NCBI RefSeq assembly: GCF_013346665.1
Contig: NZ_JABVBB010000028.1
Span: 1 to 64,000, forward strand
Length of the DNA stretch: 64,000 nt
Direction of reading: 5' to 3'
Source: Sulfitobacter maritimus
GTDB lineage: Bacteria > Pseudomonadota > Alphaproteobacteria > Rhodobacterales > Rhodobacteraceae
A model generated the notes under the pieces. The model saw only the letters and a list, made by a program, of their open reading frames with translations, was not told the DNA's origin and did no database searches. A program made the translations under genes and the position numbers. Below are positions 1 through 11,261 of this stretch, piece by piece; positions within the stretch are counted from its first letter, which is position 1; every line of letters starts with the position of its first letter.

Positions 1-2668
<2,668 letters not shown>

Positions 2669-2845
2669 ATCCAGTAGAAGCAAGACTGCTTAAGCTGGTC
2701 AAAAGCATACACATACAATCAGTCGTACATGACTTGGACAAACAACGCTTTGCGCTCCATGAAGACGGAGCGGGAACGGGCATCCTTCGGATACCCCGCT
2801 TCCCGCCGCCGCTGCTGCAGAGCAAAGCGCTGCAGGAATTTATTT

Positions 2846-2963
2846 GGTTTGGTGATCATAGCGCGAGCAAAACACCTGGTCCCATCCCGAACCCAGCCGT
2901 TAAGTGCCGTAGCGCCGATGGTACTGCGTCTTAAGACGTGGGAGAGTAGGTCATCGCCAAACC
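2846..2963 (+). rRNA. 5S ribosomal RNA
   Basis: The terminal stem is closed by GGTTTGG at 2846 with the matching CCAAACC ending at 2963. Between them lies the 5S core CCCATCCCGAACCC and the 3' GGGAGAGTAGG segment. The length of about 118 nt is normal. It lies about 180 bp after the 23S end and is co-transcribed with it. Confidence 0.96.
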
Positions 2964-3010
2964 TAATAAGTTCCTGATAACAGTATCTCTCAATACGAGA
3001 CAAAACACAC

Positions 3011-3043
3011 AAAACCGCCGCAGCACAAAGCTGTGGCGGTTTT
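3011..3043 (+). terminator. Rho-independent terminator after 5S rRNA
   Basis: A 13-bp stem with one mismatch (AAAACCGCCGCAG paired with CTGTGGCGGTTTT) encloses a 7-nt loop and ends in a T run. It sits 48 bp after the 5S gene and before tRNA-fMet, so the tRNA may depend on read-through or on its own promoter. Confidence 0.8.
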
Positions 3044-3211
3044 GCGTTTGGGGGGGGCGTAATCAAAGCCTTCTCTATACCCCGAGACTTACCCTCGAAT
3101 TTAGGCTGAGCGCAAGGTAAGGGCGCTCCGAAGAATCTCAAGAAAAATCGAAACTCTATGTACGAATGCCCTTGCAGCTCCCGCACTATAAGTCTAAGTG
3201 AAGGGTATTGG

Positions 3212-3288
<77 letters not shown>

Positions 3289-3366
3289 GCTTTAGCGAAT
3301 GGGCCGCATCCGAAAGGGTAGCGGCCTTTTTGCTGTCCGAAAGGTCAACAGTTCCAGCAGCTTACC

Positions 3367-4854
3367 TTAGATGTCGCGCTCGTGATGTGCCTTCTGCTCG
3401 TCCCAGCTCACCACCACCGTGTCGATCGAAGTGTGGAGTTCGTCAGCAGCGGAGCCTGCCACTACCTCATCCGATAGCGTGCTTGCGAGATCAGCCACAT
3501 AGGATCTGTAGAGGGCGGGCAGGTCTTCCGGCAGATCGATGGGAATGGGGACAAGTGCTTCCCGCTCGACCCTCAGTGCCTTCAGATCTGTATCCACCGC
3601 ATTCAGCCGTTCGATCAGGGCCTCTGAAAAGGTGCCGCCCTCGACCGCGCGCACCAAGTTGGCGTGGGTCTTCTTCGTCTCCCGAATCCGGTCATCGTGC
3701 CGGCGCAGGGCTTCACCGGTCTCATGCTCTTGGGCGCGGATTTTTTCGACAAACTTCTTCCGAAAATCCTCATAGGCGGCGTCTTGCATCAGACCTGTGC
3801 GCAGACCGCTCAGGATGCTTTCGGCTGCGTCGGTCTCGGACAGGCCAGGCATACCTGTGCAGACAGACTTCCCCTTCTCCTTGTGGTTGGCGCAGTAGTA
3901 GCGGCACCGACTCCGGTGCGGCCCTTGGCTTCGGCCCGTGTGCGTTGGCCGTCAATTCCCTCTTGGCGTTCCTTGACCCTTCTCCAGAGTGCCTCATCGA
4001 TGATCCGCAGTTCTGGCTTCTCTGTGATCAGCCAGTCTTCGGGCGGGTTGGGCTTGGAAACGCGTTTGCCGGTCTCAGGGTGTTTGGAATAGCGTTGCCG
4101 GTTCCAGATGTGCTGCCCAATATAGAGTTCGTTGTTGAGAATACCTGTGCCGCGGGTCCGGTGTCCGTAGATCGTATTGGCCCTCCAGTGACCACTGCCT
4201 GCGCCGCGCCCGCGCGGGGCAGGGACCGACGCCGCATTGAGATCGGCAGCGATCTGGCTCGGGGACTTGCCTGCAGCGTATTCTGTGAGGATGCGGCGCA
4301 CGATAGTGGCTTCTTCGGGCTCAATCTCCATGACACTGCCATCTGACTTACCGTCGCGCTGAGGCAGCGCTTTCGAACGATACCCGTAGGCTCGCCCTCC
4401 AGTGTTCTTGCCGGCTTCTGCACGGCCGGTGAGGCCGCGGCGGGTCTTGTGTGACAGTTCTTCCAGAAATAGCTGGGCGAAAGTGCCGAGAATCCCGATA
4501 TCGAAGATACCCAGCTTGCCACGATGAAGCTGGTGCATCTCCACATCGGCGTGCTGTGCTCGTTTGTAGAAAAGCATCAACACTTCAAGGTCGCGCGCCA
4601 ACCTGTCCAGGTGTTCGAATAGGACGACGTCGCAACCGCCTCCGGCGACGAAGTCCTCCAACGCCTCTAAACCCGCACGACCGCGCGTCGCGCCGCTTAT
4701 CGCCACATCTTGGAACACTTCCACCACGGTCCAACCGTCCTGTCGGTCCGCATGCTGTCGGCACTGTCGCACTTGGTCATCGATCGATGTCGGATTCTGC
4801 AGATCGGTCGAGTAGCGTGCATAGATAGCAACGCGGATGGGTTGTGTGGAGTGA
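3367..4854 (-). pseudogene. Decayed large serine recombinase (integrase remnant)
   Basis: Read leftwards, the frame gives the N-terminal resolvase domain (IRVAIYARYSTDLQNP with the nucleophile serine in YARYS, then HLDRLARDLEVL) and the recombinase domain (KTRRGLTGRAEAGKNTGGRAYGY, ILNNELYIGQHIWNRQRYSKHP). Near 3900-3925 the reading passes to another frame: the zinc-ribbon's second half RYYCANHKEKGKSVCTG and the coiled-coil C terminus (to 3367) are present, but the ribbon's first cysteine pair is missing. This points to an internal deletion with frameshift. At the 5' end no ATG, GTG or TTG lies in frame before a stop, because the sequence runs into the inverted repeat at 4855. I count three lesions: lost start, deletion and frameshift. 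It ends 79 bp from tRNA-fMet, so it is probably the relic of an element integrated near that tRNA. Confidence 0.85.
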
Positions 4855-4934
4855 TGGACCTGTCGCAGTTTGATGCCGCTCCTTTGTTGCAGTAAATGCT
4901 ATCAAAGGAGCGGCATCAAACTGCGACAGGTCCA
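4855..4934. repeat. Perfect 32-bp inverted repeat with 16-bp spacer
   Basis: Bases 4855-4886 are the exact reverse complement of 4903-4934. The 16-bp spacer 4887-4902 can add a short GCA/TGC stem. The left arm abuts and overwrites the 5' end of the dead recombinase. No flanking target duplication is visible (AGTGA on the left, GAGGG on the right). It could be two insertion-sequence ends left back to back after deletion of the middle, or a small palindromic element. It lacks a T run and is much longer than an ordinary terminator. Confidence 0.9.
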
Positions 4935-5108
4935 GAGGGTTTGGAAAAGCAGAATGAAAAACTAAAACCGATACCCCTTTGAAACGCTGCAAACCTGTCC
5001 GAAAAAATGGGACCACTTCATCTATATCGCTGAAGATGATATTTGTCGTTGTGTGGACGTCTACGCCTGCGGTTAAGAGCGGTGTGCGGGGGAAGGCTTT
5101 GCGCATTT
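4935..5108. other. Gene-free stretch between inverted repeat and rsmD
   Basis: No convincing coding frame, RNA or terminator was seen in these 174 bp. A minus-strand frame running from 5106 into the recombinase remnant has no recognisable domain and overlaps it out of frame, so I treat it as chance. Confidence 0.5.
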
Positions 5109-5169
5109 GGGGGCGCTGCCCCCGCAGCCTATGGCTGCTCCCCCGCGGGTATTTTTAAAAGGATGAAGG
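5109..5169 (-). repeat. Structured intergenic element, copy 1 (3' of rsmD)
   Basis: On the minus strand this reads CCTTCATCCTTT, an A-rich spacer, ATACCCGCGGGGGA, then two adjacent hairpins (GCAGCC/GGCTGC and GGGGGC/GCCCCC). It starts 5 bp after the rsmD stop codon, on the coding strand. A second copy lies directly after leuB at 49499-49561 in the same orientation relative to its gene, with a different first stem that still pairs. It may act as a 3' mRNA end or terminator. Confidence 0.75.
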
Positions 5170-5174
5170 AAGAG

Positions 5175-5732
5175 TTAAAGGGCTTTGTAGCGAAGTAGGG
5201 TGACATGGGTGTCGCCGTATTTGCGGCTGTCGAGTTTCGTAAAGCTTTCGGGGGCGGTCATGGGGGCGCTTTCCTCCCATACAATCATTGCGTCGGGGGC
5301 GAGCCAGCCGCCATGCGCGGCGGCGGTGAGGGCTTTCTGACCCGTGGATTTGCCGTAGGGCGGGTCTAGGAAAACCAGATCAAAGGGGGACGCTGGGCAG
5401 GGGCCGAGTTTCGTGGCGTCCGTGCGGTTTAACGTGCAGGCCGCGCCGCAGTGCAGGGTTTCCATGTTTTGCGCGATCAGCCGTTGCCCGACCCGTCCGT
5501 TTTCAACAAAGCAGACTGTATCAGCGCCGCGCGAGAGGGCTTCGAAACCCAGAGCGCCCGTCCCGGCGAAAAGGTCGAGCACCCGAGCGTTTTCGATCAC
5601 GTCATGGTGGGTGAGCATCGAAAAGAGGCTTTCGCGGACGCGGTCAGAGGTGGGGCGCAGATGCGCGGCGGTGTCGCCTTTGCCCAGTGAAGCGAGTGGT
5701 CGACCTCGGTATTTTCCGGCGATGATCCTCAT
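5175..5732 (-). CDS. rsmD: 16S rRNA (guanine(966)-N2)-methyltransferase RsmD
   Basis: The 185-aa protein methylates G966 of 16S rRNA during 30S assembly, using S-adenosylmethionine. Visible family marks are the N-terminal MRIIAGKYRGRPL, LRPTSDRVRESLF at residues 25-37, the SAM-binding VLDLFAGTGALG at 51-62 and the catalytic DPPY at 123-126. Length matches the family. Its ATG overlaps the stop of the upstream FAD oxidoreductase by 4 bp (5729-5732), so the two are co-transcribed and probably translationally coupled. The structured repeat follows the stop codon directly. Confidence 0.95.
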   Translation of the reverse strand: MRIIAGKYRGRPLASLGKGDTAAHLRPTSDRVRESLFSMLTHHDVIENARVLDLFAGTGALGFEALSRGADTVCFVENGRVGQRLIAQNMETLHCGAACTLNRTDATKLGPCPASPFDLVFLDPPYGKSTGQKALTAAAHGGWLAPDAMIVWEESAPMTAPESFTKLDSRKYGDTHVTLLRYKAL

Positions 5733-6934
5733 TGTTTCAGAAGGGTTTTAAGGTCGGTTTTGGGGTCGGCCACCATGGCAGGGTCGGGCGATTTGCCCGC
5801 CTCAATGAGACGTTTGCCGACCATATAGCCGCGTGGGTCGTTCATCGCGTCCACTGCGAGAAGGGTGTTGCCCTTGTAGTACCAGAACGAGGTGCTGCTG
5901 TCATCGCGCCGGCTGACCACGCGGTCGTAGCCTGTGTTGAGGCCAGCGATCTGGAGTTTGACGTTGTATTGATCCGACCAGAACCACGGTTTTGCGACAT
6001 AGTCCTTGCCTGCACCGACGATGTTCTCCGCGACACATTCGGCCTGATCGATCGCGTTCGGCACGCTTTCCAAACGAATGCGGCTGCCGCGATAGGGGAA
6101 GGAGGTGCAGTCCCCCGCGGCCCAGATATGGGGTGCGCTGCTGCGGCCTTGGGCATCGACTGCGATGCCGTTGTCGATGTCGAGCCCGGCGGCGCTGGCC
6201 AATGCCGTGTTGGGGTCGATGCCGACGCCGGTGATGACGAAATCGGTGGCGATCTCCGTGCCATCGCTGAGCCGGGCGCCGGTGACGTGGTCTTGGCCCA
6301 ACAGCCCTTCCAAGCCCACCCCCTCGCGTAGTGTGACGCCGTGGTTTTCATGAAGCGCGCGGAAGAAGTCGCTGGTTTCGGGGGCGGCGACACGTTGGAG
6401 AATGCGGTCAGCCATTTCAATGAGCGTGACCTCCAGCCCCAGTTTGGCAGCGACTGCGGCGGCCTCAAGTCCGATATAGCCGCCGCCGACGATCAGCACC
6501 TTGGCCCCGGCGATGAAGCGCGGTGCCATGGCATCCACATCCGCAAGGTCGCGCACGGTGAAAACGCCGTCCAACGTGCCGCCGATGGCCGCGGGCAGGC
6601 GGCGTGGGGTGGAGCCCGTGGTGAGCACCAATTCGTCATATGAAAGGGGGCCGTTTGTCGTCGTGATGCTGCGCGCTGTCGGGTCAATTGCGGTGACAAG
6701 ACAGTCAGTCATCAACGCGATGTCCTGATCGGCGTAGAAGGATTCAGGCCGTAGGAACAACCGCTCCAGCGCCATCTCGCCTAAGAGGTAGCCTTTGGAC
6801 AGTGGGGGGCGTTGGTAGGGCAGGCAGGGCTCGGCACCGATGAGCGTGATCTTTCCGTCAAACCCGCTGTTGCGCAGTTTGGCCACGCAGGACGCGCCTG
6901 CCTGTCCGGCTCCGATCGCCACCACATGCTGCAT
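5729..6934 (-). CDS. FAD-dependent pyridine nucleotide-disulfide oxidoreductase (ferredoxin reductase type)
   Basis: The 401-aa flavoprotein has an FAD Rossmann motif near residues 8-13 (GAGQAGA), PYQRPPLSK at 39-47, an NAD(P)H-binding GGGYIG at 150-155 and the second FAD motif WAAGDC at 271-276. This is the layout of reductases that pass electrons from NAD(P)H to ferredoxins of Rieske oxygenases or P450s (rhodocoxin or putidaredoxin reductase class). No ferredoxin or oxygenase partner is nearby, so the acceptor is unknown. It is the first gene of a two-gene unit with rsmD and is divergent from the peroxiredoxin with 86 bp between them. Confidence 0.88.
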   Translation of the reverse strand: MQHVVAIGAGQAGASCVAKLRNSGFDGKITLIGAEPCLPYQRPPLSKGYLLGEMALERLFLRPESFYADQDIALMTDCLVTAIDPTARSITTTNGPLSYDELVLTTGSTPRRLPAAIGGTLDGVFTVRDLADVDAMAPRFIAGAKVLIVGGGYIGLEAAAVAAKLGLEVTLIEMADRILQRVAAPETSDFFRALHENHGVTLREGVGLEGLLGQDHVTGARLSDGTEIATDFVITGVGIDPNTALASAAGLDIDNGIAVDAQGRSSAPHIWAAGDCTSFPYRGSRIRLESVPNAIDQAECVAENIVGAGKDYVAKPWFWSDQYNVKLQIAGLNTGYDRVVSRRDDSSTSFWYYKGNTLLAVDAMNDPRGYMVGKRLIEAGKSPDPAMVADPKTDLKTLLKQ

Positions 6935-7020
6935 CTGTTACCCCCGATTGATCTGGTCTCAAACCCGGTCAAAGCCTATATCTGGGGCCAAGACAACCAC
7001 AATGACAGGAGAGGCAATCC

Positions 7021-7509
7021 ATGACGATTTCACAAGGTGACACGCTGCCGGACGCAACGTTGGTGCAAATGGGCGCTGAGGGGCCAGAGCAGGTGCAACT
7101 GACCGATAAGGTCAAAGGGCGCAAAGTTGTGATCTTCGCGGTGCCAGGCGCTTTTACCCCGACCTGCCATTCGGCCCATGTGCCGAGCTTTGTGCGTACC
7201 AAGGATCAGTTTGACGCCAAAGGGGTGGACGAGGTGATCTGCGTATCGTGCAACGATCCCTTCGTGATGAAGGCATGGGGTGAGGCGACAGGCGCAACGG
7301 AGGCGGGGATCACCATGCTGGCCGATGCGAGCAGCGAGTTCACCCGCGCCATTGGTATGGATTTTGACGCTGCGCCTGCTGGGCTGGTCGGACGCTCCAA
7401 GCGCTATGCGATGCTGGTGGAGGATGGCAAAGTGGTGCTGTGGCAGCCCGAGGACAACCCCGGCGTTTGCGAGGTATCAGGCGGCGAGGCTCTGCTAGAG
7501 AATATGTAA
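7021..7509 (+). CDS. Peroxiredoxin, Prx5 (AhpC/TSA, redoxin) type
   Basis: The 162-aa cytosolic thiol peroxidase reduces H2O2 and alkyl hydroperoxides. The peroxidatic cysteine is Cys49 in PGAFTPTC, the P-x3-T-x2-C motif of the family. The HSAHVPSF stretch after it and the C-terminal DNPGVCEVSGGE are typical of Prx5 proteins. No glutaredoxin domain is fused, so reductant is probably glutathione/glutaredoxin or thioredoxin. An AGGAGAGG ribosome site lies 6 bp before the ATG. The gene stands alone and is followed by a strong terminator. Confidence 0.93.
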   Translation: MTISQGDTLPDATLVQMGAEGPEQVQLTDKVKGRKVVIFAVPGAFTPTCHSAHVPSFVRTKDQFDAKGVDEVICVSCNDPFVMKAWGEATGATEAGITMLADASSEFTRAIGMDFDAAPAGLVGRSKRYAMLVEDGKVVLWQPEDNPGVCEVSGGEALLENM

Positions 7510-7515
7510 AAAACG

Positions 7516-7542
7516 AGCGCCCGGCGCATGAGGCCGGGCGCT
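7516..7542 (+). terminator. Terminator after peroxiredoxin
   Basis: Perfect 10-bp stem AGCGCCCGGC/GCCGGGCGCT with a 7-nt loop, 7 bp after the stop codon. It lies between convergent genes. The T run is weak (TTGATT). Confidence 0.75.
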
Positions 7543-7569
7543 TGATTGCATGAGGCGGTGACTGCTGCC

Positions 7570-8415
7570 TTATTCGGCCGCCTGCACAATGGTGCGTGTG
7601 GGGAAGGGGATGTTAACGCCTCCTTCGTCCAGCGCCTCTTTGACCTTGCGGGTCATATCGGCCTTGAATCCAAAGTGGTCATCAGCGCTGCACCAGACCC
7701 GAACGAGGAAATCGACGGAACTGTCATTGAGGTTGGTCACCTGAATGAAGGGCTCGGGATCGGTATGGGCGCGGGGGTCGGCCATGATGGTGTTGCGGAT
7801 GATCTCTTCGGCGGTTTTAAGGTTCGCGTCATAGCCCACGCCAAAGGTCCATTCCGCGCGGCGGGTGGGATTGACGGAGTAATTTGTGATGACGTTGCCC
7901 CAAACTTCGGAATTCGGCACAATGATCTGCACGTTGCTTAGATCAGCAAGGATCGTATAGTTCAGGTTGATCTGTTTGACCGTGCCCATTTCGTCCGCGA
8001 TCTCGACGAAATCGCCGATCTTTATGGGGCGGAACAGGATTAACATGACGCCTGCCGCCACATTGGACAGTGTGCCCTGCAACGCCAGACCAATCGCCAG
8101 ACCCGCCGCACCGATGACCGCCACGACCGAGGTTGTCTTGACCCCAAAGGTGTTGAGCACAAACAGGACCGTAAAGCCCAACACCACATAGCGCACGATG
8201 GAGGCGAGAAATTCAAACAGCATCTCGTCGAGATGTTTGTTGCGTCTGCCGAGGTTCTCGACCCTATTTTGCAACCAGCTTGAAATGATCCAGCCCAAAA
8301 GCAGGATCACGATCGCGCCAATCACCGACCCGACAGCGCTGACTAAAAACTCCAGCGTGAGCAGATCGGCGAGGGTTTTGCCTTGCCAAAGTTCGGTTGC
8401 AAACAAGTCTTCCAT
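7570..8415 (-). CDS. Small-conductance mechanosensitive channel, MscS family
   Basis: The 281-aa inner-membrane channel has three hydrophobic helices at about 22-47, 70-92 and 96-128. The third contains the glycine/alanine-rich pore helix (IGAAGLAIGLALQGTLSNVA), followed by the beta-domain signature FRPIKIGDFVEI. Length is that of E. coli MscS, so this is the minimal channel that releases solutes on hypo-osmotic shock. It is the last gene of a minus-strand run and starts 12 bp after the pterin dehydratase stop. A larger MscS paralogue lies at 42210-43565. Confidence 0.93.
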   Translation of the reverse strand: MEDLFATELWQGKTLADLLTLEFLVSAVGSVIGAIVILLLGWIISSWLQNRVENLGRRNKHLDEMLFEFLASIVRYVVLGFTVLFVLNTFGVKTTSVVAVIGAAGLAIGLALQGTLSNVAAGVMLILFRPIKIGDFVEIADEMGTVKQINLNYTILADLSNVQIIVPNSEVWGNVITNYSVNPTRRAEWTFGVGYDANLKTAEEIIRNTIMADPRAHTDPEPFIQVTNLNDSSVDFLVRVWCSADDHFGFKADMTRKVKEALDEGGVNIPFPTRTIVQAAE

Positions 8416-8427
8416 TCGGTCTCTCCG

Positions 8428-8736
8428 TCAGTCTTTCTCGGCCCCAAAGAGACCATCCATCTTGCGCGCCAGTTTCGCATCGAGCGAACTTAGCCCGTCC
8501 ACGTCATGTGTGATGAGCGTCACCGTTACACGATTGTAAACGTTGCGCCATTCGGGATGGTGATTCCATTTTTCGGCCCAGATTGCCACCCGCGTCATCC
8601 AGCCAAAGGCATCGGTGAAATCATGGAACTTAAACGTCTTGTGAATGGCATCGCGGCCCTCGACCATTTCCCAGCCGGTATCAAACAGCGGTTGCAGGAG
8701 GGTCTTGCGGGTTTCTGGGCTCAATCTCTCGGTCAT
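8428..8736 (-). CDS. phhB: 4a-hydroxytetrahydrobiopterin dehydratase (pterin-4a-carbinolamine dehydratase)
   Basis: The 102-aa protein dehydrates 4a-hydroxytetrahydropterin, recycling the cofactor of aromatic amino acid hydroxylases. The active-site motif [13 protein letters not shown] spans about residues 58-70, and [16 protein letters not shown] completes the fold. The start was set at the ATG that overlaps the stop of the upstream DUF482 gene (8733-8736), because a longer frame would run into that gene. No phenylalanine hydroxylase is in the window; the family also occurs without one. Confidence 0.92.
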   Translation of the reverse strand: MTERLSPETRKTLLQPLFDTGWEMVEGRDAIHKTFKFHDFTDAFGWMTRVAIWAEKWNHHPEWRNVYNRVTVTLITHDVDGLSSLDAKLARKMDGLFGAEKD

Positions 8737-9920
8737 TCCTGTTCCTCGATCTTGGTTTTCTTGAAAGGGCCATAGTCCGTCAGAACGCTGATCTCTTCGT
8801 CCACAGCCTGCGCTTCGGCTTGCAGGTATTCCCCGACCGCAGCGGCAAAGCCCGGGTCGCGCATCCAGTGCAACGACCATGTGGGGGTTGGCAGATAGCC
8901 CCGCGCGAGCTTGTGTTCGCCCTGTGCGCCAGCTTCGACCCGGCCCAAGCCATGCGCGATGGCGAAGTCCATTGCCTGATAGTAGCACAGTTCGAAGTGC
9001 AAAAACGGGTGGTGTTCGGTGCAGCCCCAGTAGCGGCCATAGAGGGTATCGGCCCCGACGAAATTCAGCGCGCCCGCAACCCAGCGACCCTCCCGCTCGG
9101 CCAATACCAAAGCGATGTCATCGCGCAGGTCCTCTTGCGCGTGATCAAAGAATGCGCGTGTCAGATAGGGCGAGCCCCATTTTCGTGCGCCAGTATCTTG
9201 GTAGAACTGCCAAAAGGCGTCCCAATGTTCCGGTTCGATTTTGTCGCCGGTAAAGGTCTGGATGCTGCCGCCGAAGTCTTGCGCCTGTGCGCGTTCTTTG
9301 CGGATGTTCTTGCGTTTGCGCGAGGACAGGCTGGCAAGGAAGCCGTCGAAATCCGCATAGCCTTCGTTGCGCCAGTGAAACTGTTGGCTTTTGCGCGTCA
9401 TCAGGCCGAAATCTTGCGCCCGCTCGGCTTCTTGGCCGGTACAAAAGGTTACGTGAAGCGAGGACAACGCATTGTTGTCAGTCAGTTGCACGGCACCTTG
9501 TATCAGTGCCGCCATGCCCGATTCCTCAAAACCGGGCCGTACCAAAAACCGCCGCCCGGTGGCAGGCGTATGGGGCACGGCGATCTGTAGCTTGGGGTAG
9601 TAGCGCCCGCCCGCGCGCTCATAGGCATGGGCCCAATTGTGGTCAAAGATATATTCGCCCTGACTGTGGGATTTGGCATACATCGGCGCGACGGCGATCA
9701 CCTGACCGGCGATGCGGGCGACCAGATACTGCGGCTGCCATCCGGTGCCAGGGCCGACCGAGCCGCTGCGTTCCAAAGCAGAAAGGAAGCGATAGGTGGT
9801 GAAAGGATCACGCGGGCGGCCACCCTCTGCGGCCTCAGGGCAGGCGCAGGCGTCCCAGTCCGGCTGGCCGATCTGGGCCAGTTCCGGCACCACGGTAATC
9901 TCGATTTCTTGTGCGCTCAT
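8733..9920 (-). CDS. DUF482 / COG3146 GNAT-like N-acyltransferase family protein
   Basis: The 395-aa cytosolic protein matches my memory of the DUF482 family: an N-terminal [15 protein letters not shown] segment, [19 protein letters not shown] near residues 37-55, a central [12 protein letters not shown] stretch, and a C-terminal half with [17 protein letters not shown] and [15 protein letters not shown] segments. The fold is related to FemAB/GNAT acyltransferases, but the substrate is not established. It sits in the minus-strand run with GDPD (47 bp upstream) and is coupled by a 4-bp overlap to phhB. A role in envelope or osmotic physiology next to MscS is only a guess. Confidence 0.8.
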   Translation of the reverse strand: MSAQEIEITVVPELAQIGQPDWDACACPEAAEGGRPRDPFTTYRFLSALERSGSVGPGTGWQPQYLVARIAGQVIAVAPMYAKSHSQGEYIFDHNWAHAYERAGGRYYPKLQIAVPHTPATGRRFLVRPGFEESGMAALIQGAVQLTDNNALSSLHVTFCTGQEAERAQDFGLMTRKSQQFHWRNEGYADFDGFLASLSSRKRKNIRKERAQAQDFGGSIQTFTGDKIEPEHWDAFWQFYQDTGARKWGSPYLTRAFFDHAQEDLRDDIALVLAEREGRWVAGALNFVGADTLYGRYWGCTEHHPFLHFELCYYQAMDFAIAHGLGRVEAGAQGEHKLARGYLPTPTWSLHWMRDPGFAAAVGEYLQAEAQAVDEEISVLTDYGPFKKTKIEEQE

Positions 9921-9967
9921 GGTACCTTGCCTGCTCTACGTCCTATGTGTGGCCGATGGATTGCGGA

Positions 9968-10726
9968 TCAAGGGTGCTGTGGCAGATAGCCCTCAAAGGT
10001 GATGTTCTGCGCGACCTGCCGCGCGGTCTTTTCCTCAACGGGGCTGCGGATCGTCCAGCACAGCACGGCAGCGCCATTTGCTTTCAACTCGGCCACGCGG
10101 GGGCGGTTCAGATCATCGGCCTCATGGCTGATGAAACAAGCCCCACTGGCGGTGTAATCCGGGATATCCCGCAGACGGTCGCAGGTTTTCTTGGGCAGCG
10201 GCCAGTCGCCATAGCGATAGGCGCTGGTGGTGATCCCGCGTGGGATATCAGGTAAAAGACGCGCCAGTTCGGCAACGGAATGGGGGTTGAATGACATGAC
10301 CGCCAACGGTCCGTCATAGCGCGAGATCAGGCCAGCGGCTGCGGTTTCAAGGACGCCAATATTTGGCCCCATGCCGCCGTCTTGATCCTTGAACTCGACC
10401 AGCAGGGGGACTTGCCCGGCCACAAGGTCCAGCACCTCGCACAAAGACGGTATCGTCTCATCACCACCCCGGAGCGGGATCGCGGCCAGTTCGGCTGCAC
10501 TGCGCAGCCTGATCGCGCCTTTCTCGGAGGTCAGACGGTCCAATGCGTAATCGTGAAAGACCATCGCCTGCCCATCGGCGCTCAGTTGCAGGTCGATCTC
10601 AATGCCAAATCCCGCGTCAATCGCCGCGCGGATGGCCGCGCGGCTGTTTTCTGGCCGCCCTTTCGACAGGTCGTGCAACGCGCGGTGCGCCAGTGGTTGG
10701 CGCAGAAAGGCGGCGGGGAGGGTCAT
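9968..10726 (-). CDS. Glycerophosphodiester phosphodiesterase family protein
   Basis: The 252-aa TIM-barrel enzyme shows the GDPD signature: LAHRALHD at 12-19, the PENS segment at 25-28, the metal-binding GIEIDLQ at 41-47 and VFHDY at 56-60. LVEFKDQ follows, and the barrel ends with AVLCWTIRS near residue 216. These residues hydrolyse glycerophosphodiesters to glycerol-3-phosphate and alcohol. No signal peptide is visible, so it is probably cytosolic. Its ATG overlaps the RidA stop by 4 bp. Confidence 0.9.
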   Translation of the reverse strand: MTLPAAFLRQPLAHRALHDLSKGRPENSRAAIRAAIDAGFGIEIDLQLSADGQAMVFHDYALDRLTSEKGAIRLRSAAELAAIPLRGGDETIPSLCEVLDLVAGQVPLLVEFKDQDGGMGPNIGVLETAAAGLISRYDGPLAVMSFNPHSVAELARLLPDIPRGITTSAYRYGDWPLPKKTCDRLRDIPDYTASGACFISHEADDLNRPRVAELKANGAAVLCWTIRSPVEEKTARQVAQNITFEGYLPQHP

Positions 10727-11181
10727 TCGATCTCGAAAACGCCTTCGATTTCAACCGCCACGCCCAGTGGCAGAGATGCCGCCGAAACAGCCGAGCGGGC
10801 ATGACGGCCCACATCGCCGAGCGCTTCGACCATGAAATCAGACGCGCCGTTGATGACTTTGGGTTGGTCGGTGAAATCGGCGGTGGAGTTCACGAAGCCA
10901 GTCAGCTTGACCACCCGCTTAAGGCGGTCCAGATCACCATCGCAAGCGGCGCGGACCTGCGCCAGCAGGCTCAGCGCACAGGTTCGCGCGGCGGCAGCGC
11001 CTGCGTTCACATCCATATTATCGCCCAGACGTCCGGTGATCAGCCCGTCCGGCCCGTTGGAGATTTGGCCCGACACGTAAACCGTGTTGCCGGTAACCAC
11101 AAAGGGCACATAGTTCGCCGCAGGGGCGGGGGCGTCGGGCAGGGTGATGCCAAGATCTGCAAGGCGGGCGGTCAGTGACAT
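10723..11181 (-). CDS. RidA family protein (enamine/imine deaminase)
   Basis: The 152-aa protein belongs to the YjgF/YER057c/UK114 family. Members hydrolyse reactive enamine/imine intermediates of PLP enzymes such as 2-aminoacrylate. FVVTGNTVYVSGQIS at about 27-41, the central DRLKRVVKLTGFV and the C-terminal ASLPLGVAVEIEGVFEI are typical. At 152 residues it is in the longer subgroup that prefers other substrates. The canonical active-site Arg is less clear than in E. coli RidA, so activity is inferred. First gene of the RidA-GDPD-DUF482-phhB-mscS run. Confidence 0.88.
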   Translation of the reverse strand: MSLTARLADLGITLPDAPAPAANYVPFVVTGNTVYVSGQISNGPDGLITGRLGDNMDVNAGAAAARTCALSLLAQVRAACDGDLDRLKRVVKLTGFVNSTADFTDQPKVINGASDFMVEALGDVGRHARSAVSAASLPLGVAVEIEGVFEIE

Positions 11182-11261
11182 GAGGCTATTCCTTTACCTT
11201 CAAACGATGCCGCGACGCTAGCCGCCCCATCCGTAAAGGAAAAGCCCCCGGCGGACTGCGT

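Noticed and set aside
4777..5106. 109-codon minus-strand frame from the inverted repeat to the recombinase
   Set aside because: Overlaps the recombinase out of frame, crosses both arms of the palindrome, and shows no domain.
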